From Mumia flava (lineage in GTDB: Bacteria; Actinomycetota; Actinomycetes; Propionibacteriales; Nocardioidaceae): a DNA stretch of 64,000 nt. Within the stretch, counting starts at the first letter, position 1. The number at the start of each line of letters is the position of its first letter. Positions 46,670-56,782 of the stretch are shown in pieces. The position numbers and the translations under genes are program-made. The notes under the pieces were generated by a model that saw nothing but the letters and a program-made list of their open reading frames with translations, had not been told where the DNA came from and did no database searches. The stretch covers positions 2,604,001 to 2,668,000 of the forward strand of contig NZ_PGEZ01000001.1 in the NCBI RefSeq assembly GCF_002797495.1. The letters are read 5' to 3'.

Positions 46670-48610
46670 ATGACGAGTCTGTCCGGCGTGGTGCTGGCTG
46701 CCGCCGACCACACCGAGGTGACCCCGGTCGCTGCGGACGGGGTGTTCTCCCTGCTCTGGCTCGCGGTCGCGATCCCGGCGTTGAGCGCTGCCCTGCTCCT
46801 GGTCTCGGGTCGCGCCCTGGACCGGGTGGGCCACCTGATCGGCACGCTGGCACCGATCGTGTCGTTCGTGATCGGCCTGCTGGCGTTCATCGCGCTGCTC
46901 GGGCGGGACGCGTCCGAGCGGGCTGTCACCGACGAGCTGTGGACGTGGATCCAGATCGGTGACTTCGACGTCTCGATGAGCGTCTACTACGACCAGCTCG
47001 CGGCGTTGTTCGTCCTGCTGATCACCGGGGTCGGGTCGCTGATCCACCTCTACTCGATCGGCTACATGGCCCACGACGAGCGCCGTCGCCGGTTCTTCGC
47101 GTTCCTCAACCTGTTCGTCGCCGCGATGCTCACCCTGGTGCTCGCCGGCGACTACCTGGTGCTCTTCCTCGGCTGGGAGGGCGTGGGTCTCGCCTCGTAC
47201 CTCCTGATCGGGTTCTGGCAGCACAAGAACTCCGCGGCCGTCGCCGCCAAGAAGGCCTTCATCGTCAACCGTGTCGGTGACATGGGGATGGCGCTGGCGA
47301 TCATGCTGATGTTCGCGCAGCTCGGCACCACCGACATCCACGCGGTCGGCGAGAGCGTCCAGAGCGTGTCGTCCGGCGTGGCGACCGCGCTCGGCCTGCT
47401 CCTGCTGCTCGCGGCCTGCGGCAAGTCGGCACAGGTGCCGCTCCAGTCCTGGCTGCTGGACGCGATGGAGGGCCCGACCCCGGTCTCGGCGCTGATCCAC
47501 GCGGCGACGATGGTCACCGCGGGCGTCTACCTGATCGTGCGGTCCTCGGCGATCTACGACCTCTCGGAGTCCGCACGGACCGCGGTGATGATCGTCGGTG
47601 CGGTGACGCTGCTCTTCGGCGCCTGGATCGGCTGCGCGAAGGACGACATCAAGAAGGCGCTCGCCGGCTCGACCATGAGCCAGATCGGCTACATGATCCT
47701 CGCCGCGGGCCTCGGGCCGGCCGGGTACGCGTTCGCGATCTTCCACCTGCTGACGCACGGGTTCTTCAAGGCGAACATGTTCCTCGGCGCCGGCTCGGTG
47801 ATGCACGCGATGGACGACGACGTCGACATGCGTCACTACGGCGCGCTGCGCAAGGCGCTGCCGATCACGTTCGTCACGTTCGCGGCCGGCTACCTCGCGA
47901 TCATCGGCTTCCCGCCGTTCGCAGGCTTCTTCTCGAAGGACCACATCATCGAGGCGGCGTTCGGGACCAACCTCTGGGCGGGGCTCGCGGCGCTGGTCGG
48001 CGCGGGCGTGACCGCGTTCTACATGACGCGGCTGATGATCATGACCTACTTCGGCGACAAGCGGTGGCGCGAGGACGTCCACCCGCACGAGTCGCCGCTG
48101 GTGATGACGATCCCGCTCATGGTGCTCGGTGTGCTGTCGTTCATCGGCGGCGCCCTGATCTTCAACGACTGGATCGTCGACTGGCTGGAGCCGGTGACCG
48201 GCGAGGAGCACCACGAGCTCGCCGTCCCGGCGATCGTGCTCACGCTGATCATCCTGGCGACGGTCGCGGTCGGTGTCGCGGTGGCCTACCTGCTCTTCGC
48301 CCGCAACCCGATCCCGGACACGGCGCCGCAGCAGGTCTCGGTCCTCACCCGGGCCGGCCGCGCCGACCTGTACGGCGACGCGTTCAACGAGGCGGTGTTC
48401 ATGCGACCCGGTCAGTACCTCACCCGTTCGCTGGTCTACGTCGACGGCCGAGGGGTCGACGGCAGCGTGCAGGGTGCCGCCGAGCTCGTCGGTGACGGCG
48501 CCCGCGGGCTGCGCAGGCTGCAGACCGGTTTCGTCCGCCAGTACGCGGCGGAGATCTTCGGCGGCGCGTTGATCGTCGTCCTGGCCCTTCTGGCGGTGAC
48601 TCTCGCGTGA
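46670..48610 (+). CDS. nuoL: NADH-quinone oxidoreductase subunit L
   Basis: 646 residues, antiporter-like ND5 homologue with about 16 helices and the C-terminal lateral helix. Key stretches [21 protein letters not shown] (pump glutamate), [26 protein letters not shown] (lysine/histidine axis) and [18 protein letters not shown] are intact. It starts 10 bases after nuoK. Confidence 0.97.
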   Translation: MTSLSGVVLAAADHTEVTPVAADGVFSLLWLAVAIPALSAALLLVSGRALDRVGHLIGTLAPIVSFVIGLLAFIALLGRDASERAVTDELWTWIQIGDFDVSMSVYYDQLAALFVLLITGVGSLIHLYSIGYMAHDERRRRFFAFLNLFVAAMLTLVLAGDYLVLFLGWEGVGLASYLLIGFWQHKNSAAVAAKKAFIVNRVGDMGMALAIMLMFAQLGTTDIHAVGESVQSVSSGVATALGLLLLLAACGKSAQVPLQSWLLDAMEGPTPVSALIHAATMVTAGVYLIVRSSAIYDLSESARTAVMIVGAVTLLFGAWIGCAKDDIKKALAGSTMSQIGYMILAAGLGPAGYAFAIFHLLTHGFFKANMFLGAGSVMHAMDDDVDMRHYGALRKALPITFVTFAAGYLAIIGFPPFAGFFSKDHIIEAAFGTNLWAGLAALVGAGVTAFYMTRLMIMTYFGDKRWREDVHPHESPLVMTIPLMVLGVLSFIGGALIFNDWIVDWLEPVTGEEHHELAVPAIVLTLIILATVAVGVAVAYLLFARNPIPDTAPQQVSVLTRAGRADLYGDAFNEAVFMRPGQYLTRSLVYVDGRGVDGSVQGAAELVGDGARGLRRLQTGFVRQYAAEIFGGALIVVLALLAVTLA

Positions 48611-50154
48611 ACGACATGTCCATGCCCTGGCTGACCATGCTGCTGGCGCTGCCGCTCGTGGGCGCGCTCGTGGTCGCGGCGATCCCCGGCGCGCGTGCCG
48701 GTGCCGCCCGCTGGACCGCCCTGGGCTTCTCGCTCGCGAACCTCGTGCTCGCGCTGCTGATGCTCACGCAGTTCGACACCGGCGACGGCGGCTACCAGCT
48801 CACCGAGCAGCACGCCTGGATCGAGCCGCTCGGCATCAGCTATGCGCTCGGCGTCGACGGCATCGGCCTCACGCTGATCCTGATGACGGCCGTGCTGGTC
48901 CCGATCGTGATCGTGGCGAGCTGGCACGACGCCGACGACGCCCGCTGGCGCGTCAGCACCTTCTTCGCCCTGATGCTCGCGCTCGAGGGGCTCGTGATCG
49001 GCGTGTTCGCCGCGACCGACGTGTTCCTCTTCTACGTGCTCTTCGAGGCGGTGCTGATCCCCGCGTACTTCCTGATCGGCGGCTTCGGCGGTGCGCGGCG
49101 CTCGTACGCCGCGGTGAAGTTCCTGATGTACTCGCTCGCCGGCGGGCTGCTCATGCTCGCCTCGGTGATCGGGCTGTGGGCGCTGTCGAACAGCCAGGGC
49201 GACCCGTCGTTCCTGCTGAGCGACCTGACCGGCCTCGACATCGGCGTCACGGAGGGCCGCTGGCTGTTCCTGGGCTTCTTCCTCGCCTTCGCCGTCAAGG
49301 CGCCGATGGTGCCGCTGCACTCGTGGCTGCCCGACGCGGCGTCGTCGGCGACGCCGGGGACGTCGGTGCTGCTGGTCAGCGTGCTCGACAAGCTCGGGAC
49401 CTTCGGCATGATCCGGTTCTGCCTCGAGCTGTTCCCCGAGGCTTCCGAGTGGGCGAGCCCGGTCGTGGTGACGCTCGCCGTCGTCAGCGTCGTCTACGGC
49501 GCGCTGCTCGCGATCGGCCAGGACGACATGATGCGCCTGATCGCGTTCACGTCGGTCTCGCACTTCGGCTTCATCGTGCTCGGGATCTTCGCGCTGACGA
49601 CCCAGTCGGCGTCGGGCTCGACGTTCTACATGTTCAACCACGGGATCGCGACCGCCGGTCTCTTCCTGGTGGCGGGCTTCCTGATCAAGCGGCGCGGCTC
49701 GGCGCGGATCTCCGACTTCGGCGGCGTCCAGAAGGTGGCACCGGTCGCGGCCGGCTTCCTGCTGATCGTCGGTCTCGCGTCGCTGTCCCTGCCGGGCCTG
49801 TCGACGTTCGTCGGCGAGTTCATGGTCCTGGCGGGGACGTTCACCCGCTACGGTGCGGCCGCGGTGATCGCGACGATCGGCATCGTCCTGGCGGCGCTCT
49901 ACATCCTGCTGATGTACCAGCGGACGATGACCGGCCCGCTGCGCGACGACAACCGGTCGGTCACCGACCTGGTGCCGCGCGAGATCGTCGCCCTCGCTCC
50001 GGTGGTCGTGCTCCTGATCGGGTTCGGGTTCTTCCCGCAGCCGATCCTCGACGCGGTCAACCCGGCCGTCGAGCAGACGCTGGAGCACGTCGGGGTCACC
50101 GACCCCGAGCCGGCGGCGACGTCCGTCCCGAACGCTGAGGGGAGCTCCGAGTGA
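48607..50154 (+). CDS. nuoM: NADH-quinone oxidoreductase subunit M
   Basis: 515 residues, antiporter-like ND4 homologue. [37 protein letters not shown] and SHFGFIVLG helices are conserved. GTG start overlaps nuoL's stop. Third of the pump modules together with NuoL and NuoN. Confidence 0.97.
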   Translation: MNDMSMPWLTMLLALPLVGALVVAAIPGARAGAARWTALGFSLANLVLALLMLTQFDTGDGGYQLTEQHAWIEPLGISYALGVDGIGLTLILMTAVLVPIVIVASWHDADDARWRVSTFFALMLALEGLVIGVFAATDVFLFYVLFEAVLIPAYFLIGGFGGARRSYAAVKFLMYSLAGGLLMLASVIGLWALSNSQGDPSFLLSDLTGLDIGVTEGRWLFLGFFLAFAVKAPMVPLHSWLPDAASSATPGTSVLLVSVLDKLGTFGMIRFCLELFPEASEWASPVVVTLAVVSVVYGALLAIGQDDMMRLIAFTSVSHFGFIVLGIFALTTQSASGSTFYMFNHGIATAGLFLVAGFLIKRRGSARISDFGGVQKVAPVAAGFLLIVGLASLSLPGLSTFVGEFMVLAGTFTRYGAAAVIATIGIVLAALYILLMYQRTMTGPLRDDNRSVTDLVPREIVALAPVVVLLIGFGFFPQPILDAVNPAVEQTLEHVGVTDPEPAATSVPNAEGSSE

Positions 50155-51788
50155 GGACCGTGCTGGCCAGCGACCTGGCGACGACCGTCCAGGCGGCGAC
50201 GACGGTCGAGTCCCCGTCGATCCACTACGCCGCGATCGCCCCGATCCTGGTGGTGCTCGGCACCGCCGTGGTCGGCGTGGCGCTCGAGGCGGCGCTCCCG
50301 CGCCACCGGCGCTTCACCGTCCAGGCCGTCGTCGCTGCGCTCGGCATCGTCGCGGCGTTCGCGACCACGGTCTGGATCGCGACCGGGCTGGACCCCGTCG
50401 GCGACGGCGACGTCACCGCCCGTGGCGAGATCACCGCCGCCGGCGCGATCGCCGTCGACGGTCCGGCGGTCTTCACCTGGGGACTCCTGCTGGTCTTCGG
50501 GCTGCTGGGCGTCATGCTGTTCTCCGAGCGGCGCCTCGACAGCGGCCTGAGCGCGTTCACCGGCCAGGCGGCCGCGGCGCCCGGCAGCTCCGACGAGCGC
50601 AAGGTCACGCAGATGCGGATCGAGCACGGCGAGGTCTTCCCGCTGGCGCTGTTCGCGCTCGGCGGGATGATGTACTTCGCCTGCGCCAACGACCTGATCG
50701 GCGCGTTCATCGCGCTCGAGGTGCTGAGCCTGCCGCTGTACGTCCTGTGCGGGCTCGCGCGTCGTCGCCGGCTGCTGAGCCAGGAAGCCGCCATGAAGTA
50801 CTTCCTGCTCGGCGCGTTCTCCTCGGCGTTCTTCCTGTACGGGATCGCGCTGACCTACGGCTACGCCGGGTCGTTCAACCTCGCCGAGATCGATGCGGCG
50901 GTCTCCTCGCAGATCGGGAGCAGCAACCTGCTGCTGGCCGGGATGGCCCTGATCGCCGTCGGGCTGCTCTTCAAGGTCGCCGCGGTGCCGTTCCACGCCT
51001 GGACACCGGACGTCTACCAGGGCGCACCCACGCCGGTGACGGCGTTCATGGCCGCGGGCACGAAGGTCGCGGCGTTCGTGATCATGCTCCGGATCTTCTT
51101 CGTCGCCTTCGGCGGAGCCCGCTGGGACTGGGCGCCGATGATCTGGGGCATCGCGATCGTGACGATGTTCTTCGGCGCGATCGTGACCATCGCGCAGACC
51201 GACGTGAAGCGGATGCTCGCGTACTCCTCGATCGCCCACGCCGGCTTCCTGCTCGTCGGTTTCGCCGGGGCGTACGAGGGGGCGTCGGCGGCGGGCCTCA
51301 CCAGCGTGTCGGCCGTGCTGTTCTACCTCACGGCGTACGGCTTCGCGGTGATCGGTGCGTTCGCGGTGGTCACCTTGGTCCGCGACGCCGGCGGTGAGGC
51401 GACCCACCTGGGTCGCTGGGCCGGGCTCGGCAAGGAGTCGCCACTGCTGGCGAGCGCGTTCGCGATCTTCCTGCTGTCGTTCGCGGGCATCCCGCTGACC
51501 GGTGGGTTCATCGGCAAGTGGTCGGTGTTCGCCGCGGCCTGGAGCGGCGACGCGTGGCCGCTCGCGGTGTGCGGCGTCGTCGCCTCGGTGATCGCGCTGT
51601 TCTTCTACATCCGGGTCGTCGTGCTGATGTTCTTCGCCGAGCCGCAGGGGGAGGGCCCGACGGTCGCCGTGCCCAGCCTGCTGACCTCGTCGGTCGTCGT
51701 CGTGGCGGTGGCTGTCACAATCGTGTTGGGCGTGGTTCCCGGTCCGGTGCTCGAGCTCGTGCAGCAGGCCGGCGTCTTCGTCCGCTGA
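50151..51788 (+). CDS. nuoN: NADH-quinone oxidoreductase subunit N
   Basis: 545 residues, ND2 homologue and last nuo gene. FIALEVLSLPLYVLCGL, VPFHAWTPDVYQGAPTPVTAFMA and YSSIAHAGFLLVGF are conserved pump helices. A poorly conserved loop of about 30 residues with SDERKVTQMR lies near residue 150. GTG start overlaps nuoM's stop; the polyprenyl synthase gene follows after 28 bases. Confidence 0.97.
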   Translation: MRTVLASDLATTVQAATTVESPSIHYAAIAPILVVLGTAVVGVALEAALPRHRRFTVQAVVAALGIVAAFATTVWIATGLDPVGDGDVTARGEITAAGAIAVDGPAVFTWGLLLVFGLLGVMLFSERRLDSGLSAFTGQAAAAPGSSDERKVTQMRIEHGEVFPLALFALGGMMYFACANDLIGAFIALEVLSLPLYVLCGLARRRRLLSQEAAMKYFLLGAFSSAFFLYGIALTYGYAGSFNLAEIDAAVSSQIGSSNLLLAGMALIAVGLLFKVAAVPFHAWTPDVYQGAPTPVTAFMAAGTKVAAFVIMLRIFFVAFGGARWDWAPMIWGIAIVTMFFGAIVTIAQTDVKRMLAYSSIAHAGFLLVGFAGAYEGASAAGLTSVSAVLFYLTAYGFAVIGAFAVVTLVRDAGGEATHLGRWAGLGKESPLLASAFAIFLLSFAGIPLTGGFIGKWSVFAAAWSGDAWPLAVCGVVASVIALFFYIRVVVLMFFAEPQGEGPTVAVPSLLTSSVVVVAVAVTIVLGVVPGPVLELVQQAGVFVR

Positions 51789-51816
51789 CCTGTCGCTCGA
51801 CCGAGGAGCTGTCCCC

Positions 51817-52812
51817 GTGCCGTCCTTCACCTCCGGTGTCGCCGAGGCCGATCCTGACCTCGAGGCCCGGCTGCGGGTGCGCCTCGACGAGGTGGAGAAG
51901 CAGCTCGTCGCCGCGGTCCACGACGACGACGGCTTCATCGACGAGGCTGCCGGCCATCTGCTGGCTGCCGGCGGCAAGCGGTTCCGGCCGCTGCTCGTGC
52001 TGCTGGCCGCGGAGTTCGGCGACGCCGGCGCGTCCGACATCGCCCCCGCGGCGGTCGTGATCGAGCTGACCCACTTGGCGACGCTCTACCACGACGACGT
52101 GATGGACGAGGCCGCGCTGCGACGCGGCGCCGCCTCCGCGAACGCGCGCTGGGACAACTCGATCGCGATCCTGACCGGCGACTACCTCTTCGCCGTCGCG
52201 TCGCGGGTGGTCGCCGACCTCGGACCGGACGCCGTCCGGATCCAGGCCGAGACGTTCCAGCGGCTCGTGCACGGTCAGATCCACGAGACGATCGGCCCGC
52301 GCGAGGGCCAGGACCGGCTGCGGCACTACCTCGACGTCGTCGCCGACAAGACCGGCTCGCTGGTCGCCACCGCGGCGCGCTTCGGTGCGATGACCAGCGG
52401 CGCCCCGACCGCGGTGGTCGAGGCGCTGACGGAGTTCGGAGAGCGGATCGGCGTCGCGTTCCAGCTCGCCGACGACGTGATCGACATCGCGAGCGAGAGC
52501 GCCGACTCCGGCAAGACCCCGGGCACCGACCTGCGCGAGGGCGTCCCGACGCTGGCGACGCTGCTGGTCCAGGCCGAGGCGCGGCCCGAGGACGCCCGCC
52601 TGCTCGAGCTGCTCGCGGGTCCGATCACCGACGACGCCGAGCACGCCGAGGCCCTCACGCTCCTGCGCGCGAACCCGGCGCTGGACCGCGCCCGCGCGCT
52701 CGTGCGTCAGGAGGCCGACGAGGCGCGTGCGCTGCTCGACGGGCTGGCCGACGTCCCGGCCCGCGCCGCGCTGGCGTCGCTGTGCGACCGCGTGGTCGAC
52801 CGCCTGGGCTGA
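51817..52812 (+). CDS. Polyprenyl diphosphate synthase
   Basis: 331 residues, trans-isoprenyl diphosphate synthase making the menaquinone side chain. GGKRFRPLL at 52-60, first Asp-rich motif DDVMD (Asp93, Asp94, Asp97) and second motif DDVID near residue 223 are present; the two residues before the first motif, which set chain length, are Tyr and His. GTG start preceded by GAGGAG at an 8-base distance. Its place directly after nuoN ties quinone and complex I supply together. Confidence 0.93.
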   Translation: MPSFTSGVAEADPDLEARLRVRLDEVEKQLVAAVHDDDGFIDEAAGHLLAAGGKRFRPLLVLLAAEFGDAGASDIAPAAVVIELTHLATLYHDDVMDEAALRRGAASANARWDNSIAILTGDYLFAVASRVVADLGPDAVRIQAETFQRLVHGQIHETIGPREGQDRLRHYLDVVADKTGSLVATAARFGAMTSGAPTAVVEALTEFGERIGVAFQLADDVIDIASESADSGKTPGTDLREGVPTLATLLVQAEARPEDARLLELLAGPITDDAEHAEALTLLRANPALDRARALVRQEADEARALLDGLADVPARAALASLCDRVVDRLG

Positions 52813-52815
52813 GCG

Positions 52816-53103
52816 GGTCTCGATCGCTCGCTCCGCTCGCGCCTCGACCAGCGGGAAGGATCCCGGTGTTCGAGGCGGGGTGAGGGACGAGCCCCGATCG
52901 AGAACCCACGCGCCGCTCGGATCCCGGTGTTCGAGGCGGGGTGGGGGACGAGCCCCGATCGAGAACCTACGCTCCGCTCGGATCCCGGTGTTCGAGGCGG
53001 GGTGAGGGACGAGCCCCGATCGAGAACCCACGCTCCGCTCGGATCCCGGTGTTCGAGGCGGGGTGAGGGACGAGCCCCGATCGAGAACCCACGCGCCGGT
53101 TTC
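52816..53103. repeat. Palindromic repeat followed by a four-unit 61-base tandem array
   Basis: One regular family unit (52816-52849) is followed by units beginning ATCCCGGTGTTCGAG at 52860, 52921, 52982 and 53043, an exact 61-base period with a handful of substitutions. Each unit contains GTTCGAG and GATCGAGAAC ends and an inner CGGGG/CCCCG pairing. No coding function. Confidence 0.93.
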
Positions 53104-53175
53104 GCCGAGCACGACCAGCGAGGACCGCCGAGGGAGCATACTGGGCCGCACGACCCGCCATCGGGAGGACGAGCC

Positions 53176-55914
53176 GTGAGGATGCGGAGGACGGATGTCG
53201 CGCTGGGCGCGCTCGTGGTCCTGTTCCTCGGCGCGACCGCGGGCATCGTCGTGGCCGACCAGTTCTACGACTTCGCGCCCGACATGCGCCTGCCCTGGGC
53301 GTGCCTGCCCGTGCTGGTCGTCGCGCTCGCGGCCGCGGAGGTCTTCCAGATCGACGTGCGCGGCGGCTCGTACAAGGTCCGCTTCACCCTGATCACGTCG
53401 GTGATCGCGCCGGTGCTCTACGGGTACGGCGTGCCGGGCACCGTCGCCGCCGTCGCCGTAGCCCAGCTGGTCGCGCTGCGGGGAGGCGCCATCCTCACCG
53501 GGCTGCTGAGCCTCGGTCGGTGGACGCTGTCGGCGGCGTGCGGCGCCGTGGCCGCGGGGGTGCTCGAGGTCGAGCCGGTCCTGACGGTGCGGAGCGTCGC
53601 GGCGCTGACGGGGGCGCTCGCGGTCGTGGTGCTCGTCAACCTCACCTGCGTCGCGCTCACCCGCGCGGTCGCGACCGTCCCCAGCTGGCCCTACACCCTC
53701 CCGGGGTGGCGCTACCTGTGGTTCTCGGCGCTCATCCACTGGGTGGCCAACACGCTCTTCGGCCTGCTGTTCGTGTTCGCGATCGAAGGCTCGCCCCTGG
53801 CGGTCGTCCTGGTGCCCGTCCCGTTGCTGCTGCTGTGGGGGACCGCCCGTGCCTACACGGTCGCCTACGCCGACCAGCAGCGCGTCGAGGTGCTCAGCGA
53901 GGCCGGGCGAGTGCTGTCCGACCCCGTCGACACCGCGACGGCGATCGGTCCGTTCCTCGGCGAGATCCGGCGCCGGTTCGAGGCCCGGGCGGCCGAGGTG
54001 GTGGTGCGTCAGGAGGACGGGCGGGCCATCTCGCACGTCGACCAGCGCGACGTCCCGTACGCCGGTCCGGAGCCGTCCGGTCCGATCGACCGACGTCTGC
54101 TGCGCTCGGGTCGGGTCCAACGGGCCCGGGTCACCGACAACTCCGCGCTCGCGCGCCTGATGGCCGAGCAGGGTTGGTCCGGGCTGCTCAGCGCCCCGAT
54201 GGAGGTCGACGGGGTGGTGATCGGTCACGTGACGCTGTTCGACCTGGCGCCGAGCGACGCGACCGAGCAGTCCCAGCTGGCCGTGCTCGAGACCTTGGCC
54301 CGGCAGACGGCGCACACCCTCGCCCGGGGCTGGGCGATCGCGAAGGTGGTCGAGAACGAGCGCGCGCTGGCCGACATCCTGCGGTCGACGTCCGACGGGA
54401 TCGCGACCATGGCCGCGACCGGCGAGGTCACCACGTGGAACCCTGCCTGCGAACGGATCACCGGGCTCAGCGCCGCCGAGGTGCTGGGGACGCGCGACCT
54501 CCAGCAGCGCCTGGTCGCCCGGACCTCGAACGGCGCCCGGATCGACCTGTCGATCTGGGGACGGACGTACCCGTTCCCGCGCGAGCTGATCATCACGCGA
54601 GCCGACGGTGTCGACCGCCGGCTGTCGATCACCGCGACGCGGGGCGAGGCGCCGGCCGGGTCTCCGCAGCTGGTCGTGATCGCCCGTGACATCACCCCGG
54701 CCTCGGAGTACCACGAGCTGCGGTCGCAGTTCGCCCAGCTCCTCGAGGTCCAGGCAGCGCAGCGCCTCGTGGTGGACCACCTCCAGCAGGCCGTGGCGCC
54801 GGAGCCGCCCGGGGTGTCCGGGTTGGACATCGCGGTCGCCTACGTCGCCTCCGACGCGGCGTCACCCACCGGCGGCGACCTGTTCGACTGGCACGTCCTG
54901 CCCGACGGGTCGTTGCACGTCGCCGTCGTGGACGTGCTCGGCCACGGTGTGACCGCGACCCGCGACGCGCTCACGGTGATCCACACGCTGCGGTTCGTCG
55001 CCGTCGAGGGCACGCCGCTGGAGCGGCTGATCGAGCGCGCCGACGAGCTGCTCGGCGCTCAGGAGTCCGAGCTCGTGGCAACCGCGGTGGTCGTCCGGGT
55101 CGACCCTGCCACCGGGGACCTGCGGGTCGCGACCGGCGGGCACCCGCCGCCGCTGGTGGTCGGCCCCGGTGGCCGCCTGCGGCAGGTCGCCGGACGTGGC
55201 GGGGCGATCGGCTGGCCGGGTGTCGGCAGCATCGAGGTGGCGCACACCCGGCTCGCGCCGGAGGAGTCGCTCATCCTCTACACCGACGGGCTGGTCGAAG
55301 CCGGCAAGGACATCGTGGCCGGGATGGACGAGCTCGGGCGGATCGCCGCCGAGGCGGCCGACGCGTCGGTGAAGGAGCTCTCGGACGCACTCGTCGAGCG
55401 CTCGCTCGAGGGCGCGGCACGCCGCGACGACGCGCTCGCCCTCGTGCTGCGCCGCGAACGGGTCACGGTCTCGGCCGGCCGCTCGCGGTGGGTGCTGCCG
55501 GCCGACGCCGAGCACGAGCTGCGGCGGGTGCGCTCGGAGCTCGGCGGCTTCCTGCGCGACCACGGGTACGACAGCGGCGACCCGGTGACCGTGGCGGCCG
55601 AGCTCCTCGCCAACGCGCTGCGCGCCGCGCGGACCGAGGTCGCACTCACCGTGGAGCTCGCCGAGGTCGCCGTGGTGGTCGACGTCCTCGACGACGGGCC
55701 TGGAGACGCACTCCTCCCGACCCGGGGGTACGTCCTCCCGGTTGCCGGGTCCGAGGGAGGCCGCGGGCTCTACATGGTCCGGTCGCTGAGCGACGACGTA
55801 CGGATCCGGTCGGGTCCGGACGGGTCGCGGATCCGCGCGACGGTCTGCGTCACACCACTGACGCCGCGGCCTCGCGCAGCACACGCCGCCGATGCCGGGT
55901 CGCATCGACCGTGA
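53176..55914 (+). CDS. Membrane-bound SpoIIE-type phosphatase with GAF, PAS and HATPase domains
   Basis: 912 residues. Six or more transmembrane helices (1-225, MASE-like), a GAF-like domain (about 265-410), a PAS domain (415-545, TSDGIATMAATGEVTTWNPACERITG), a PP2C/SpoIIE domain (590-765; metal aspartates in TGGDLFDW and VVDVLGHG, GGHPPP, LILYTDGLVEA) and a C-terminal anti-sigma-type HATPase (780-900; ELLANALRAA, DDGPG, GGRGLYMV). It likely switches an anti-sigma-factor antagonist, linking redox or light-like signals to sigma factor activity. The GTG at 53176 has GGGAGG upstream. Confidence 0.92.
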   Translation: MRMRRTDVALGALVVLFLGATAGIVVADQFYDFAPDMRLPWACLPVLVVALAAAEVFQIDVRGGSYKVRFTLITSVIAPVLYGYGVPGTVAAVAVAQLVALRGGAILTGLLSLGRWTLSAACGAVAAGVLEVEPVLTVRSVAALTGALAVVVLVNLTCVALTRAVATVPSWPYTLPGWRYLWFSALIHWVANTLFGLLFVFAIEGSPLAVVLVPVPLLLLWGTARAYTVAYADQQRVEVLSEAGRVLSDPVDTATAIGPFLGEIRRRFEARAAEVVVRQEDGRAISHVDQRDVPYAGPEPSGPIDRRLLRSGRVQRARVTDNSALARLMAEQGWSGLLSAPMEVDGVVIGHVTLFDLAPSDATEQSQLAVLETLARQTAHTLARGWAIAKVVENERALADILRSTSDGIATMAATGEVTTWNPACERITGLSAAEVLGTRDLQQRLVARTSNGARIDLSIWGRTYPFPRELIITRADGVDRRLSITATRGEAPAGSPQLVVIARDITPASEYHELRSQFAQLLEVQAAQRLVVDHLQQAVAPEPPGVSGLDIAVAYVASDAASPTGGDLFDWHVLPDGSLHVAVVDVLGHGVTATRDALTVIHTLRFVAVEGTPLERLIERADELLGAQESELVATAVVVRVDPATGDLRVATGGHPPPLVVGPGGRLRQVAGRGGAIGWPGVGSIEVAHTRLAPEESLILYTDGLVEAGKDIVAGMDELGRIAAEAADASVKELSDALVERSLEGAARRDDALALVLRRERVTVSAGRSRWVLPADAEHELRRVRSELGGFLRDHGYDSGDPVTVAAELLANALRAARTEVALTVELAEVAVVVDVLDDGPGDALLPTRGYVLPVAGSEGGRGLYMVRSLSDDVRIRSGPDGSRIRATVCVTPLTPRPRAAHAADAGSHRP

Positions 55915-56782
55915 TCACGACGAGCGCGATCCAGACGAGCACGAACCCGACCCAGCGGCCCGTCGACATCGCCTCGTGGAACACCAGGACCCCGAAGGCG
56001 AACTGGAGGATCGGCGCCAGGTACTGGATCAGCCCGAGCGCGGTCATCGACAGGCGGGTCGCCGCCGCCCCGAAGAGCAGGAGCGGGACCGCCGTGACGA
56101 GCCCGGTCGACGCGAGCAGCAGCGCGTGCCCGACCCCGTCGGAGCCGAACGTCGAGTCGCCCGCCAGCGCGAGGTACGCGAGGTAGGCGACCGCGACGGG
56201 CAGCAACGCCACCGTCTCGATGGCGAGACCTTCGACCGACCCGATCGACGCCCGCTTCTTCATCAGCCCGTACACGCCGAAGGAGAACGCGAGCGTCAGC
56301 GCGATCACGGGCAGGTGGCCGTACTCCCAGGTCAGCTCGACGACGGCCGCGAACGCGATCGACAGGCCGATCCACTGGGCCCGGCGGAGCCGCTCCCGCA
56401 GGAAGACCACACCGAACGCGATCGTGACCAGCGGGTTGATGAAGTAGCCCAGCGACGCCTCGACGACGCGGTCGGAGTTCACCGCGTAGATGAACGTGCC
56501 CCAGTTGATCGCCACGGCGACGGCGCCGACCACCACGTACGCGAGCCGGCGTGGCTCACGGGTGACCGCGAGCGCGTGGCGCCAGCGGCGGAGCACCGCG
56601 AGCAGCACGGTCACGGTGACGAGCGACCACACGACCCGGTGCGCCAGGATCTCCAGAGCCGACGCCGGCTCCAGCAGGGGCCAGTAGATCGGGACCAGGC
56701 CCCACAGCAGGTACGCGCCGGCGCCCAGCGCCAGCCCTTCGGCGGAGGCGGAGGCGGACGAGGTTGTCCGCGGCGTGGTCAG
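55850..56782 (-). CDS. rarD: RarD/EamA-family transporter with apparent CTG start
   Basis: 310 residues with ten transmembrane helices. LGAGAYLLWGLVPIYWPLLEPASALEILAHRVVWSLV and NWGTFIYAVNSDRVVEASLGYFINPL are RarD signatures. No ATG, GTG or TTG lies between the first helix and about 65 codons upstream inside korB; a CTG at 56780-56782 overlaps the korB stop (CTGA), mirroring the other couplings here, and is taken as the start. The substrate is unknown. The 3' end overlaps the end of the convergent phosphatase gene by 65 bases. Confidence 0.85.
   Translation of the reverse strand: MTTPRTTSSASASAEGLALGAGAYLLWGLVPIYWPLLEPASALEILAHRVVWSLVTVTVLLAVLRRWRHALAVTREPRRLAYVVVGAVAVAINWGTFIYAVNSDRVVEASLGYFINPLVTIAFGVVFLRERLRRAQWIGLSIAFAAVVELTWEYGHLPVIALTLAFSFGVYGLMKKRASIGSVEGLAIETVALLPVAVAYLAYLALAGDSTFGSDGVGHALLLASTGLVTAVPLLLFGAAATRLSMTALGLIQYLAPILQFAFGVLVFHEAMSTGRWVGFVLVWIALVVITVDATRHRRRVLREAAASVV

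Noticed and set aside
52860..53103. Regular repeats that might be a CRISPR array
   Set aside because: The 61-base units are identical throughout, with no variable spacers, and no cas gene is near; it is a simple tandem array.
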